Assembly (NCBI RefSeq): GCF_018252635.1
Contig: NZ_JAGTXM010000004.1
Coordinates: 62,001-126,000 of the forward strand
DNA from: Citrobacter amalonaticus
GTDB taxonomy: Bacteria; Pseudomonadota; Gammaproteobacteria; Enterobacterales; Enterobacteriaceae
Length of the DNA: 64,000 bases
Direction: 5' to 3'
This document shows positions 31,229-39,072 of the stretch, in pieces (the first letter of the stretch is position 1; each line of letters begins with the position of its first letter). The notes beneath the pieces are model-generated. The model was not told where the DNA came from and searched no databases. It saw only the letters and a program-made list of their open reading frames with translations. Both the position numbers and the translations under genes were made by a program.

Positions 31229-32377
31229 GTGTCTGAAGAGAGCGACGACAAAACAGAAGCCCCCACCCCCCACCGACTCGAAAAAGCGCGGGAAGAGGGG
31301 CAGATCCCGCGTTCCAGAGAACTGACTTCACTGCTGATTTTGCTGGTAGGCGTCTGCATTATCTGGATTGGCGGTGAGTCGCTGGCCAGACGGTTATCGG
31401 GCATGCTGTCGGCAGGACTGCGTTTTGACCACAGCATGGTCAATGACCCCAATCTGATTCTTGGGCAAATCATACTGTTGATTAAAGAAGCGATGATCGC
31501 GCTGTTACCGTTGATCACCGGCGTTGTGCTGGTGGCACTGATTTCACCGGTACTGCTCGGCGGTCTGGTCTTTAGCGGCAAATCGCTACAACCCAAATTT
31601 TCGAAACTCAATCCGCTACCCGGGATTAAGCGTATGTTTTCGGCGCAGACCGGCGCGGAGTTGCTGAAGGCGGTTCTGAAATCGACGTTGGTAGGGAGCG
31701 TGACCGCGCTTTATCTGTGGCATAACTGGCCCGAGATGATGCGCCTGATGGCGGAGTCCCCGCGCACAGCGATGGGTAATGCGCTGGATCTTGTTGGACT
31801 GTGCGCGCTGCTGGTGGTGCTGGGGGTGATCCCGATGGTCGGATTCGATGTGATTTTCCAGATCATGAGCCATATGAAAAAATTGCGTATGTCACGCCAG
31901 GATATCCGGGACGAATTTAAACAGAACGAAGGCGACCCTCATGTGAAGGGGCGTATCCGGCAGATGCAGCGCCAGGCGGCGAGTCGACGCATGATGAGTG
32001 ATGTCCCCAATGCCGATGTCATCGTCACCAACCCGACCCACTATTCGGTGGCGCTGCAATACGATGAGAACAAGATGAGCGCGCCGAAAGTGGTGGCAAA
32101 AGGGGCCGGACTCGTGGCCCTGCGCATTCGCGAGATCGGTGCCGAGAACAAAATTCCCACGCTTGAAGCGCCGCCGCTGGCGCGTGCGCTTTATCGCCAC
32201 GCTGAAATTGGTCAGCAGATCCCTGGACAACTGTACGCCGCCGTCGCGGAAGTGCTGGCCTGGGTGTGGCAGCTTAAACGCTGGCGCCTCGCCGGTGGGG
32301 AACGTCCACCACAACCTGCAAATCTTCCAGTGCCTGAAGCCCTGGATTTTATGAACGAGAAGACTACCGATGGCTAA
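31229..32377 (+). CDS. flhB: Flagellar export switch protein FlhB
   Basis: Inner-membrane component of the flagellar type III export gate that switches substrate specificity. 382 residues as in E. coli, with four membrane helices between about 32 and 210 and the self-cleavage motif NPTH (VIVTNPTHYSVAL, Asn269). The start is GTG at 31229 (MSEESDDKTEAPTPHRLEKAREEGQ). flhA begins within its last codons (8-base overlap). Confidence 0.97.
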   Translation: MSEESDDKTEAPTPHRLEKAREEGQIPRSRELTSLLILLVGVCIIWIGGESLARRLSGMLSAGLRFDHSMVNDPNLILGQIILLIKEAMIALLPLITGVVLVALISPVLLGGLVFSGKSLQPKFSKLNPLPGIKRMFSAQTGAELLKAVLKSTLVGSVTALYLWHNWPEMMRLMAESPRTAMGNALDLVGLCALLVVLGVIPMVGFDVIFQIMSHMKKLRMSRQDIRDEFKQNEGDPHVKGRIRQMQRQAASRRMMSDVPNADVIVTNPTHYSVALQYDENKMSAPKVVAKGAGLVALRIREIGAENKIPTLEAPPLARALYRHAEIGQQIPGQLYAAVAEVLAWVWQLKRWRLAGGERPPQPANLPVPEALDFMNEKTTDG

Positions 32378-34448
32378 TCTGGTCGCGATGTTGCGCCTGC
32401 CCAACAACATGAAATCCACGCAGTGGCAGATCCTTGCCGGGCCAATCCTCATCCTGCTGATCCTGTCGATGATGGTCCTGCCGCTACCCGCGTTCATCCT
32501 CGACCTGTTGTTTACCTTTAATATTGCGTTGTCGATCATGGTGCTGCTGGTCGCGATGTTCACCCAGCGTACGCTGGAGTTCGCTGCGTTTCCGACTATA
32601 TTACTGTTTACAACGCTGCTGCGTCTGGCGCTGAACGTGGCCTCAACCCGTATCATTCTGATGGAAGGGCATACCGGTGCGGCGGCGGCGGGCAAGGTGG
32701 TTGAAGCCTTTGGCCACTTCCTGGTCGGTGGTAACTTCGCTATCGGTATCGTGGTGTTCGTCATCCTTGTCATCATCAACTTCATGGTCATCACCAAAGG
32801 TGCCGGACGTATTGCTGAAGTCGGCGCGCGCTTTGTCCTTGACGGAATGCCGGGTAAACAGATGGCGATTGACGCTGACCTTAATGCGGGTCTTATCGGC
32901 GAAGATGAAGCGAAAAAGCGTCGGTCTGAAGTGACCCAGGAAGCCGATTTCTACGGGTCGATGGACGGTGCGAGTAAGTTTGTTCGCGGCGACGCCATCG
33001 CCGGGATTCTGATCATGGTGATCAACGTCGTGGGCGGTCTGCTGGTGGGCGTGCTGCAACACGGTATGTCCATGGGGCACGCAGCGGAAAGCTATACCCT
33101 GCTGACTATCGGTGATGGTCTGGTGGCGCAGATCCCGGCGCTGGTGATTTCCACCGCTGCGGGCGTGATTGTCACCCGCGTCAGTACCGATCAGGACGTT
33201 GGCGAGCAGATGGTCGGGCAGTTGTTCAGTAATCCCCGAGTGATGTTGCTGAGTGCCGCGGTCCTGGGTCTGCTGGGTCTGGTGCCGGGCATGCCGAACC
33301 TCGTGTTCCTGATGTTTACCGCCGCGTTGCTGGGACTGGCATGGTGGATCCGGGGCCGCGAACAGAAGGCACCTGCGGAGCCACAGCCGATTAAAGTTCC
33401 GGAAAATAACTCAGTGGTTGAAGCGACCTGGAACGATGTGCAACTGGAAGATTCTCTCGGCATGGAGGTGGGCTATCGTCTGATCCCGATGGTCGATTTT
33501 CAACAGGACGGTGAGCTGCTGGGCCGCATCCGCAGTATCCGTAAGAAGTTCGCCCAGGACATGGGCTTTCTGCCCCCGGTGGTGCACATTCGCGACAATA
33601 TGGATCTGCAGCCAGCGCATTACCGCATTCTGATGAAAGGGGTAGAGATTGGCAGCGGCGACGCCTATCCGGGGCGCTGGCTGGCGATCAACCCCGGCAC
33701 GGCGGCAGGTACCTTACCGGGCGAACAGACGGTGGATCCGGCATTTGGTCTGGACGCGATCTGGATTGAGAGTGCCTTAAAAGAACAGGCGCAGATACAG
33801 GGCTTCACCGTAGTGGAAGCCAGTACCGTGGTCGCCACCCACCTTAACCACCTGATTGGTCAGTTCGCGGCTGAACTGTTCGGTCGTCAGGAGGCGCAGC
33901 AACTGTTAGATCGTGTATCGCAGGAGATGCCGAAGCTGACCGAAGATTTAGTGCCAGGCGTAGTGACCCTGACCACATTGCATAAAGTGTTGCAGAACCT
34001 GCTGGACGAAAAAGTGCCAATTCGCGATATGCGCACCATTCTGGAAACGCTGGCAGAGCATGCGCCGTTGCAGAGCGATCCGCATGAACTCACGGCGGTG
34101 GTTCGTGTGGCGCTGGGGCGCGCCATCACGCAACAGTGGTTCCCGGGTAATCATGAAGTCAACGTGATTGGCCTCGACACGGCGCTCGAACGTCTGCTGC
34201 TGCAGGCACTCCAGGGTGGAGGGGGACTGGAACCAGGCCTTGCAGACCGGCTGCTGGCGCAAACCCAGGAGGCGCTGTCCCGCCAGGAGATGCTGGGTGC
34301 GCCGCCGGTGCTGCTGGTTAACCATGCATTGCGTCCACTACTGTCGCGCTTCCTGCGTCGTAGTTTGCCGCAACTGGTGGTGCTGTCGAATATGGAGCTG
34401 TCCGATAATCGTAACATCCGCATGACGGCAACCATCGGAGGTAAATAA
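32370..34448 (+). CDS. flhA: Flagellar export gate protein FlhA
   Basis: Main export gate protein of the flagellar type III system, 692 residues as in E. coli. The N-terminal half has about eight membrane helices and the conserved FHIPEP-family loop around GRIAEVGARFVLDGMPGKQMAIDADL; the C-terminal half is the cytoplasmic ring domain binding chaperones and substrates. Overlaps flhB by 8 bases; flhE starts at its last base. Confidence 0.97.
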   Translation: MANLVAMLRLPNNMKSTQWQILAGPILILLILSMMVLPLPAFILDLLFTFNIALSIMVLLVAMFTQRTLEFAAFPTILLFTTLLRLALNVASTRIILMEGHTGAAAAGKVVEAFGHFLVGGNFAIGIVVFVILVIINFMVITKGAGRIAEVGARFVLDGMPGKQMAIDADLNAGLIGEDEAKKRRSEVTQEADFYGSMDGASKFVRGDAIAGILIMVINVVGGLLVGVLQHGMSMGHAAESYTLLTIGDGLVAQIPALVISTAAGVIVTRVSTDQDVGEQMVGQLFSNPRVMLLSAAVLGLLGLVPGMPNLVFLMFTAALLGLAWWIRGREQKAPAEPQPIKVPENNSVVEATWNDVQLEDSLGMEVGYRLIPMVDFQQDGELLGRIRSIRKKFAQDMGFLPPVVHIRDNMDLQPAHYRILMKGVEIGSGDAYPGRWLAINPGTAAGTLPGEQTVDPAFGLDAIWIESALKEQAQIQGFTVVEASTVVATHLNHLIGQFAAELFGRQEAQQLLDRVSQEMPKLTEDLVPGVVTLTTLHKVLQNLLDEKVPIRDMRTILETLAEHAPLQSDPHELTAVVRVALGRAITQQWFPGNHEVNVIGLDTALERLLLQALQGGGGLEPGLADRLLAQTQEALSRQEMLGAPPVLLVNHALRPLLSRFLRRSLPQLVVLSNMELSDNRNIRMTATIGGK

Positions 34449-34840
34449 TGCGTAAACTGCTTTGGCTCTTATTCTTCCCGCTGGCGGTACAGGCTGCCGG
34501 GGAAGGGGCGTGGCAGGCCAGTAGTATTGGTATTACTCTGAACCATCGCGGCGTGTCGGCCTCGTCGGCACCGCTTTCGTCCAGTCAGCCTGTCTCCGGG
34601 CTGATGACGCTGGTCGCCTGGCGATATGAGCTTAATGGCCCGACGCCTGCTGGCTTACGCGTTCGCTTATGCTCGCAATCCCGCTGCGTGGAGATAGAAG
34701 GACAGAGCGGCACAACGCAGGCATTTAACAATGTGCCTGCCGTTGAACCGCTGCGTTTCATCTGGGAAGTCCCCGGTGGCGGTCGCTTAATTCCCGCCTT
34801 AAAAGTTCAGAGCAATCAGGTGATTGTGAACTATCGTTAA
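34448..34840 (+). CDS. flhE: Flagellar protein FlhE
   Basis: A 130-residue periplasmic protein with signal peptide MRKLLWLLFFPLAVQA. In Salmonella and E. coli FlhE limits proton leakage through the flagellar export gate. The pair of cysteines in RLCSQSRCVE is conserved. Last gene of flhBAE; E. coli has yecT next, which is missing here. Confidence 0.95.
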   Translation: MRKLLWLLFFPLAVQAAGEGAWQASSIGITLNHRGVSASSAPLSSSQPVSGLMTLVAWRYELNGPTPAGLRVRLCSQSRCVEIEGQSGTTQAFNNVPAVEPLRFIWEVPGGGRLIPALKVQSNQVIVNYR

Positions 34841-34855
34841 CGGCTATTCTCCTCA

Positions 34856-34895
34856 TCAGGCAGCACGCTGAATTGCTGCCTGACTCGCATTTTTG
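34856..34895 (+). terminator. flhBAE terminator
   Basis: TCAGGCAGCA (34856-34865) and TGCTGCCTGA (34874-34883) form a perfect 10-bp stem, followed seven bases later by five Ts. Confidence 0.65.
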
Positions 34896-34962
34896 ACCTT
34901 GCCTTTTGATTGAAAAGAAACGCTGTTTTATAAATCGGTGACACGCGTTGCCGGTCTCTTTG

Positions 34963-34999
34963 CGTTTTTGCCATTTCACTGCCGCAGGTGGCAAAAACG
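34963..34999. repeat. 11-bp inverted repeat before the GPH/GH105 operon
   Basis: CGTTTTTGCCA (34963-34973) and TGGCAAAAACG (34989-34999) are perfect inverted arms, 104 bases before the transporter start. Possible operator or attenuator hairpin; the regulator is unknown. Confidence 0.5.
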
Positions 35000-35102
35000 A
35001 AAAGGTATCCCATTTTGTAAGCTTTTACTGTAGCCGTGTAAGTACTCCTGTGGCGCAGCCAACCGGCCGGGAGTCCCCCAACCATTTGCAGGGTTAACGG
35101 CA

Positions 35103-36686
35103 ATGAAAACACGTAAAATTGGATTGGTGAATTACTTCGCCTATGGTTCAGGCGATTTTCTGGGTGCAGGTACCACGGCGCTTACGGCGGCCTGGTTGCT
35201 CTATTTCTATACGACCTTTTGCGGGCTGTCCCCCATTGAAGCGACCTTCATCTTTGCAGCAGCAAGGGTGCTTGATGCTGTCGTCAGTCCGCTGATGGGA
35301 TTTTTGACCGATAACTTCGGTTCGACCTGGCTCGGTAAGCACTTTGGCCGCCGTAAATTCTTTATTTTGCTGGGGATCCCATGCGTATTCAGCTACTCAT
35401 TGATGTGGGTAGGGGATATGGGGTTCTGGTATTACCTGCTGACCTATCTGCTGTTTGACATCGTCTATACCATGATTCTGGTGCCTTATGAGACGCTGGT
35501 ACCGGAGATGACCGATGATTTTAAACAAAAAACCAAGTTTTCCGGCGCGCGTATCGGCATGGCGCAAATGTCCGCGATTTTAGCCTCTTTCCTGCCCGGT
35601 ATCTTGTTGACCGCTTTCGGTAAGGACAACCCGATCTCCTTCTTTTATGCCAGCCTGGTGTTCTCGGTACTGTGCGCATTAATGTTGACGTTTGTCTGGT
35701 TCTTTACCTGGGAACGCCCGCGTGAAGAGTGGACTGAAGCGGCGTTACGCGCGGAAGAAGAGAAAAAGAGCCTGACCTTCAACCAGAGTATGAACCGCCT
35801 GTTCGTGGAATTGAGTTCGACACTGCGGATCAAGATTTTCCGTCAGCATCTGGGAATGTATCTCGGTGGGTACATCGCACAGGATGTGTTCAACGCCGTC
35901 TTCACCTACTACGTGGTGTTTGTCCTGATGCAGGAAGCGTCAATAGCGTCGAATTTGCTCGGCACAATGGCTGTCTTCCAGTTCATTGCGGTTATTGCCA
36001 TGATCCCGCTGTGTATCCGCTTTGGGCCCGCACCGTCCTACCGGATGGTTGTGGTGCTGTTCGGTCTGAGCTCTCTCTCTTACGCGGTGCTTTACTACGC
36101 CGGATTGAGCGACATCTACTCGCTGTTGCTGTTGGTTTCTGCGGTGGCGGGGCTGGGGCGCGGCGGTATCAACTACGTTCCGTGGAACACCTACACCTAC
36201 ATTGCGGATGTGGATGAAGTCATCACCGGTCAGCGTCGGGAAGGGATCTTCGCCGGGATTATGACCCTGACGCGTAAAGCGTCACAGGCAGGGGCGGTGA
36301 TGCTGGTTGGGATTGTGATGCAAATGTCGGGCTTTGTTTCAGGGCAAAGCACACAGCCCGCCGCGGTCAGCCATACCATTCTGTTGATCCTCAGCTGTGG
36401 TACGTTGCTGGTGCTGGCCTGCGGATTCCTCGTCTCTCTTCGTTTCAAACTGAATTTGCAGACCCACAGCACGCTGCGCGAAGAAACGGTGAAAATGCGC
36501 GAATCCGGTCGCGTAATGCCGGAAAGCATTACCCCTCAGGCACGTGCCACCGTCGAGATGCTTGCCGGACTGCCGTATGAATCACTTTGGGGTAACAACA
36601 ACATTGGTTACCTGAATCGTAATAAACCAGCGGCCCCTTCACTGAAGCAGGCTGCGATATTGAATTCGACTTACAACAGAGGTTAA
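35103..36686 (+). CDS. GPH-family glycoside/hexuronide:cation symporter
   Basis: A 12-helix inner-membrane symporter of the glycoside-pentoside-hexuronide family (MelB/YicJ-like), 527 residues. Family features include NYFAYGSGDFLGAGT at the N-terminus, RVLDAVVSPLMGFLTDNF and the loop HFGRRKFFILLGIP. A long hydrophilic tail (about 470-527) is unusual. The GH105 gene starts 4 bases after its stop, so the cargo is probably an unsaturated pectic or other uronate disaccharide. No regulator gene is adjacent. Confidence 0.85.
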   Translation: MKTRKIGLVNYFAYGSGDFLGAGTTALTAAWLLYFYTTFCGLSPIEATFIFAAARVLDAVVSPLMGFLTDNFGSTWLGKHFGRRKFFILLGIPCVFSYSLMWVGDMGFWYYLLTYLLFDIVYTMILVPYETLVPEMTDDFKQKTKFSGARIGMAQMSAILASFLPGILLTAFGKDNPISFFYASLVFSVLCALMLTFVWFFTWERPREEWTEAALRAEEEKKSLTFNQSMNRLFVELSSTLRIKIFRQHLGMYLGGYIAQDVFNAVFTYYVVFVLMQEASIASNLLGTMAVFQFIAVIAMIPLCIRFGPAPSYRMVVVLFGLSSLSYAVLYYAGLSDIYSLLLLVSAVAGLGRGGINYVPWNTYTYIADVDEVITGQRREGIFAGIMTLTRKASQAGAVMLVGIVMQMSGFVSGQSTQPAAVSHTILLILSCGTLLVLACGFLVSLRFKLNLQTHSTLREETVKMRESGRVMPESITPQARATVEMLAGLPYESLWGNNNIGYLNRNKPAAPSLKQAAILNSTYNRG

Positions 36687-36690
36687 GGAT

Positions 36691-37830
36691 ATGAAGGTTT
36701 GGCCTGTCAAACATAGCTCGCTACTGCGTCAGCCGGAACGGTTTATTTCACGGGAAGAGTTGAAAGCGTTAATTCAGACAGTGACGACCAATCTGGTGAA
36801 CATCAAGGACGAGACGGGGCAATTTCTGCTGCGTCTGGACGACGGCCGTGTGATTGACACCAAAGGCTGGGCAGGGTGGGAATGGACACACGGCGTCGGG
36901 CTGTATGGAATGTATCAATACTACCAGCAGACCGGTGACGAGACGATGCGTGATATCATCGACAACTGGTTTGCTGACCGTTTTGCCGAAGGGACTACCA
37001 CTAAAAACGTTAACACGATGGCGCCGTTCCTGACGCTGGCGTATCGCTACGAGGAGACGCGTAATCCGGCTTATCTGCCGTGGCTCGACGCGTGGGCGGA
37101 ATGGGCGATGTATGAGATGCCGCGTACCGAGCACGGCGGTATGCAGCACATCACGTTGGCGGAAGAGAATCATCAGCAGATGTGGGATGATACGCTGATG
37201 ATGACGGTGCTGCCGCTGGCGAAAATCGGTAAGTTGCTTAACCGTCCTGAATATGTGGAAGAAGCGACCTATCAGTTTCTGCTGCACGTACAGAATCTGA
37301 TGGACCGGGAGACCGGTCTGTGGTTCCACGGCTGGAATTACGACGGACATCATAACTTTGCCAATGCCCGTTGGGCGCGCGGCAATAGCTGGCTGACCAT
37401 CGTGATCCCGGATTTCCTTGAGCTGGTGGATCTGCCGGAAAACAACGCTGTGCGCCGCTATCTGGCTCAGGTGCTGAATGCGCAGATTGCTGCGCTGGCG
37501 AATTGCCAGGATGAGAGCGGACTGTGGCACACGCTGCTTGACGATCCGCACTCTTACCTGGAAGCCTCCGCCACCGCAGGGTTCGCCTACGGAATTTTAA
37601 AAGCGGTGCGCAAGCGCTATGTCAGTGCGGAGTATGCCGACGTGGCGGAAAAAGCGATTCGTGGAATTGTACGGAACATTTCTTCGCAAGGGGAATTACT
37701 ACAGACCTCTTTCGGTACGGGAATGGGCCACGATCTCGACTTCTACCGGGCGATTCCGCTGACGTCCATGCCTTACGGACAGGCAATGGCAATGCTGTGT
37801 CTGACAGAATATTTGCGGAAGTACTTCTGA
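36691..37830 (+). CDS. GH105 unsaturated glycuronyl hydrolase
   Basis: A cytosolic (alpha/alpha)6-barrel hydrolase of family GH105 (YteR/YesR-like), which cleaves the unsaturated uronic acid left by polysaccharide lyases, classically from rhamnogalacturonan disaccharides. 379 residues; MWDDTLMM places Asp166/Asp167 at the catalytic-aspartate motif, and GWEWTHGVGLYGMY and RWARGNSWL are typical substrate-site segments. No signal peptide, so its substrate must be imported, presumably by the coupled GPH transporter. AAGGAT precedes the ATG. Absent from E. coli K-12 at this locus. Confidence 0.85.
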   Translation: MKVWPVKHSSLLRQPERFISREELKALIQTVTTNLVNIKDETGQFLLRLDDGRVIDTKGWAGWEWTHGVGLYGMYQYYQQTGDETMRDIIDNWFADRFAEGTTTKNVNTMAPFLTLAYRYEETRNPAYLPWLDAWAEWAMYEMPRTEHGGMQHITLAEENHQQMWDDTLMMTVLPLAKIGKLLNRPEYVEEATYQFLLHVQNLMDRETGLWFHGWNYDGHHNFANARWARGNSWLTIVIPDFLELVDLPENNAVRRYLAQVLNAQIAALANCQDESGLWHTLLDDPHSYLEASATAGFAYGILKAVRKRYVSAEYADVAEKAIRGIVRNISSQGELLQTSFGTGMGHDLDFYRAIPLTSMPYGQAMAMLCLTEYLRKYF

Positions 37831-37840
37831 TGACAATAGC

Positions 37841-37862
37841 CGGGGATACTGTCGTATCCCCG
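37841..37862. terminator. Hairpin between GH105 gene and exported-protein gene
   Basis: CGGGGATAC (37841-37849) and GTATCCCCG (37854-37862) form a perfect 9-bp stem with a TGTC loop in a 46-base convergent gap. No T-run; it could act on both strands. Confidence 0.45.
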
Positions 37863-37876
37863 AAATAACATTACGA

Positions 37877-38275
37877 TCAGCATGTACCGTTATCAAATAT
37901 AGACTTGATCTGATATTGATCTATTTTTACAGTTTTCAGTGGATGCTGAACATCTTTCTCTTCGATAGTGATGTTCCACATATTTTCATAATCGGATTCA
38001 GTTAATGTGTAGAATGTATTTTTATCATGAATAATATAACCCCGGAAGTTATGGTTGAGACCCGCTGTGACGGTCCTGGCCCTCCCGGAGACGGTTGATT
38101 GCTTCTCTTTATTGAACAATTGATACTGGATGTTAGCACAGCTTATATCACACGGAGAGCACGTTAGATTTAAGATAAGCAACAGTTCATCATTTTCAAA
38201 AACAAGAGCGTAATTATCGCTGGCGAATGAAATCGACGGGAATAAAAAGAGGGTGAAAATGAGTATAAGCTTCAT
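37877..38275 (-). CDS. Small exported protein, putative immunity partner of the muramidase
   Basis: I do not recognise this family. It is 132 residues with a clear signal peptide (MKLILIFTLFLFPSISFA), so it is periplasmic or secreted. The mature part holds a cysteine cluster (C-x2-C-x3-C in LTCSPCDISCAN) and a C-terminal cysteine, suggesting disulfides. Its ATG overlaps the muramidase stop by 4 bases, which implies co-translation. A periplasmic partner encoded directly behind a cell-wall hydrolase is the pattern of a toxin-immunity pair; this role is inference. The DNA is visibly AT-rich compared with both flanks. Confidence 0.6.
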   Translation of the reverse strand: MKLILIFTLFLFPSISFASDNYALVFENDELLLILNLTCSPCDISCANIQYQLFNKEKQSTVSGRARTVTAGLNHNFRGYIIHDKNTFYTLTESDYENMWNITIEEKDVQHPLKTVKIDQYQIKSIFDNGTC

Positions 38276-38841
38276 ATTTTTATATAGACTCCATGAAAGA
38301 AAACCTTCATCTCACTTGTTCTCCTGTTAATTAATCCTTTCATTACGTGCCCCTGAGAGTAACGAAATGCGTACCATGCGGATCGTAGATCATGCGTATA
38401 ACGCCCATTAATGATACTCAGAACCGTAGACTGGGAAAATCCACGAACACCAGTATTGAAAGCCAGTATAACCAGCGCATCAAACTCATTCTGTGTTAAA
38501 TCCACAATTACTTTGTTTTTAACGACTTGTATAAATTGGTATAAATCAGCATTAAACAGTGAGTTAGCCGTGGCGATATCAATTCCATTTATGTATTTTT
38601 TGAATTCATTACTATTTTCAATTAAATGTCCATACCCTATGGTTGCCCCTTGACAATATGCAGTGATTATTTTCCCTGTCTGATCGTCATAAGGTAATAG
38701 TGACAGCTTTTCATAAGATTTCATCAACGCAACGCAGCGGTAACTTGGCTGCATTATCCTGGGGGGGGACAATTTTACACATTGCGTTGTTGTATACCGA
38801 CCATGCAACCTGAATGTCGCCAGTTCATTTTTTAATAACAT
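38272..38841 (-). CDS. GH24-like phage-type muramidase, putative antibacterial effector
   Basis: A 189-residue lysozyme-like protein. The catalytic region reads KSYEKLSLLPYDDQTGK then GATIGYGHLI: Glu44, Asp52/Asp53 and Thr67 match the Glu-Asp-Thr triad of T4/P22-type muramidases, and LTQNEFDALVILAFNTGVRGF and MKGLINRR are further conserved lysozyme segments. TCAGGAGGAAAC lies right before the ATG. There is no signal peptide, holin or phage gene nearby. The first 40 residues are not lysozyme-like and contain a C8 tract in the DNA. Candidate secreted peptidoglycan-degrading effector; a stranded phage endolysin is the main alternative. Confidence 0.75.
   Translation of the reverse strand: MLLKNELATFRLHGRYTTTQCVKLSPPRIMQPSYRCVALMKSYEKLSLLPYDDQTGKIITAYCQGATIGYGHLIENSNEFKKYINGIDIATANSLFNADLYQFIQVVKNKVIVDLTQNEFDALVILAFNTGVRGFSQSTVLSIINGRYTHDLRSAWYAFRYSQGHVMKGLINRRTSEMKVFFHGVYIKI
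38761..38768 (-). repeat. C8 homopolymer in the muramidase 5' end
   Basis: Eight consecutive G on the plus strand (C on the coding strand) fall at codons 25-28 of the muramidase. The present length keeps the frame open; any change not a multiple of three would break translation from the main start. Confidence 0.8.
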
Positions 38842-39018
38842 GTTTCCTCCTGATTTTTGCGATTAAATTTTATGCTTTTTTGTAAAATTGAAAAGAGATA
38901 AAAAGAAAGTTGCAAGAGAGATGGTCAGGTTGGTGATGTTATCAGAGGCGTTATCGTTTCGTCTTTTGACGAATAGAAACAAATTAATCAGTCTCGTAAA
39001 GAGAGCGTATCACGGATA

Positions 39019-39053
39019 TAAAAAAGCCTGAGTCTGGATTACCGACTCAGGCC
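39019..39053 (-). terminator. argS terminator
   Basis: GCCTGAGTC (39026-39034) and GACTCAGGC (39044-39052) form a 9-bp stem; on the minus strand a T6 run follows, 20 bases after the argS stop. Confidence 0.85.
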
Positions 39054-39072
39054 ATGATTTTATAAGGAGAAC

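Noticed and set aside
31892-32797. 301-codon minus ORF over flhB/flhA
   Set aside because: Antisense frame created by the high-GC coding strand; low-complexity Met/Thr-rich N-terminus and no family match.
38272-38841. Muramidase as a frameshifted pseudogene because of the C8 tract
   Set aside because: The frame is open from the start with a strong ribosome site through the whole catalytic domain, and it is coupled to the next gene.
37831-39072. Prophage remnant
   Set aside because: Only one phage-like gene is present; no holin, integrase, att repeats or structural genes were seen, so the toxin-immunity reading is preferred though not proven.
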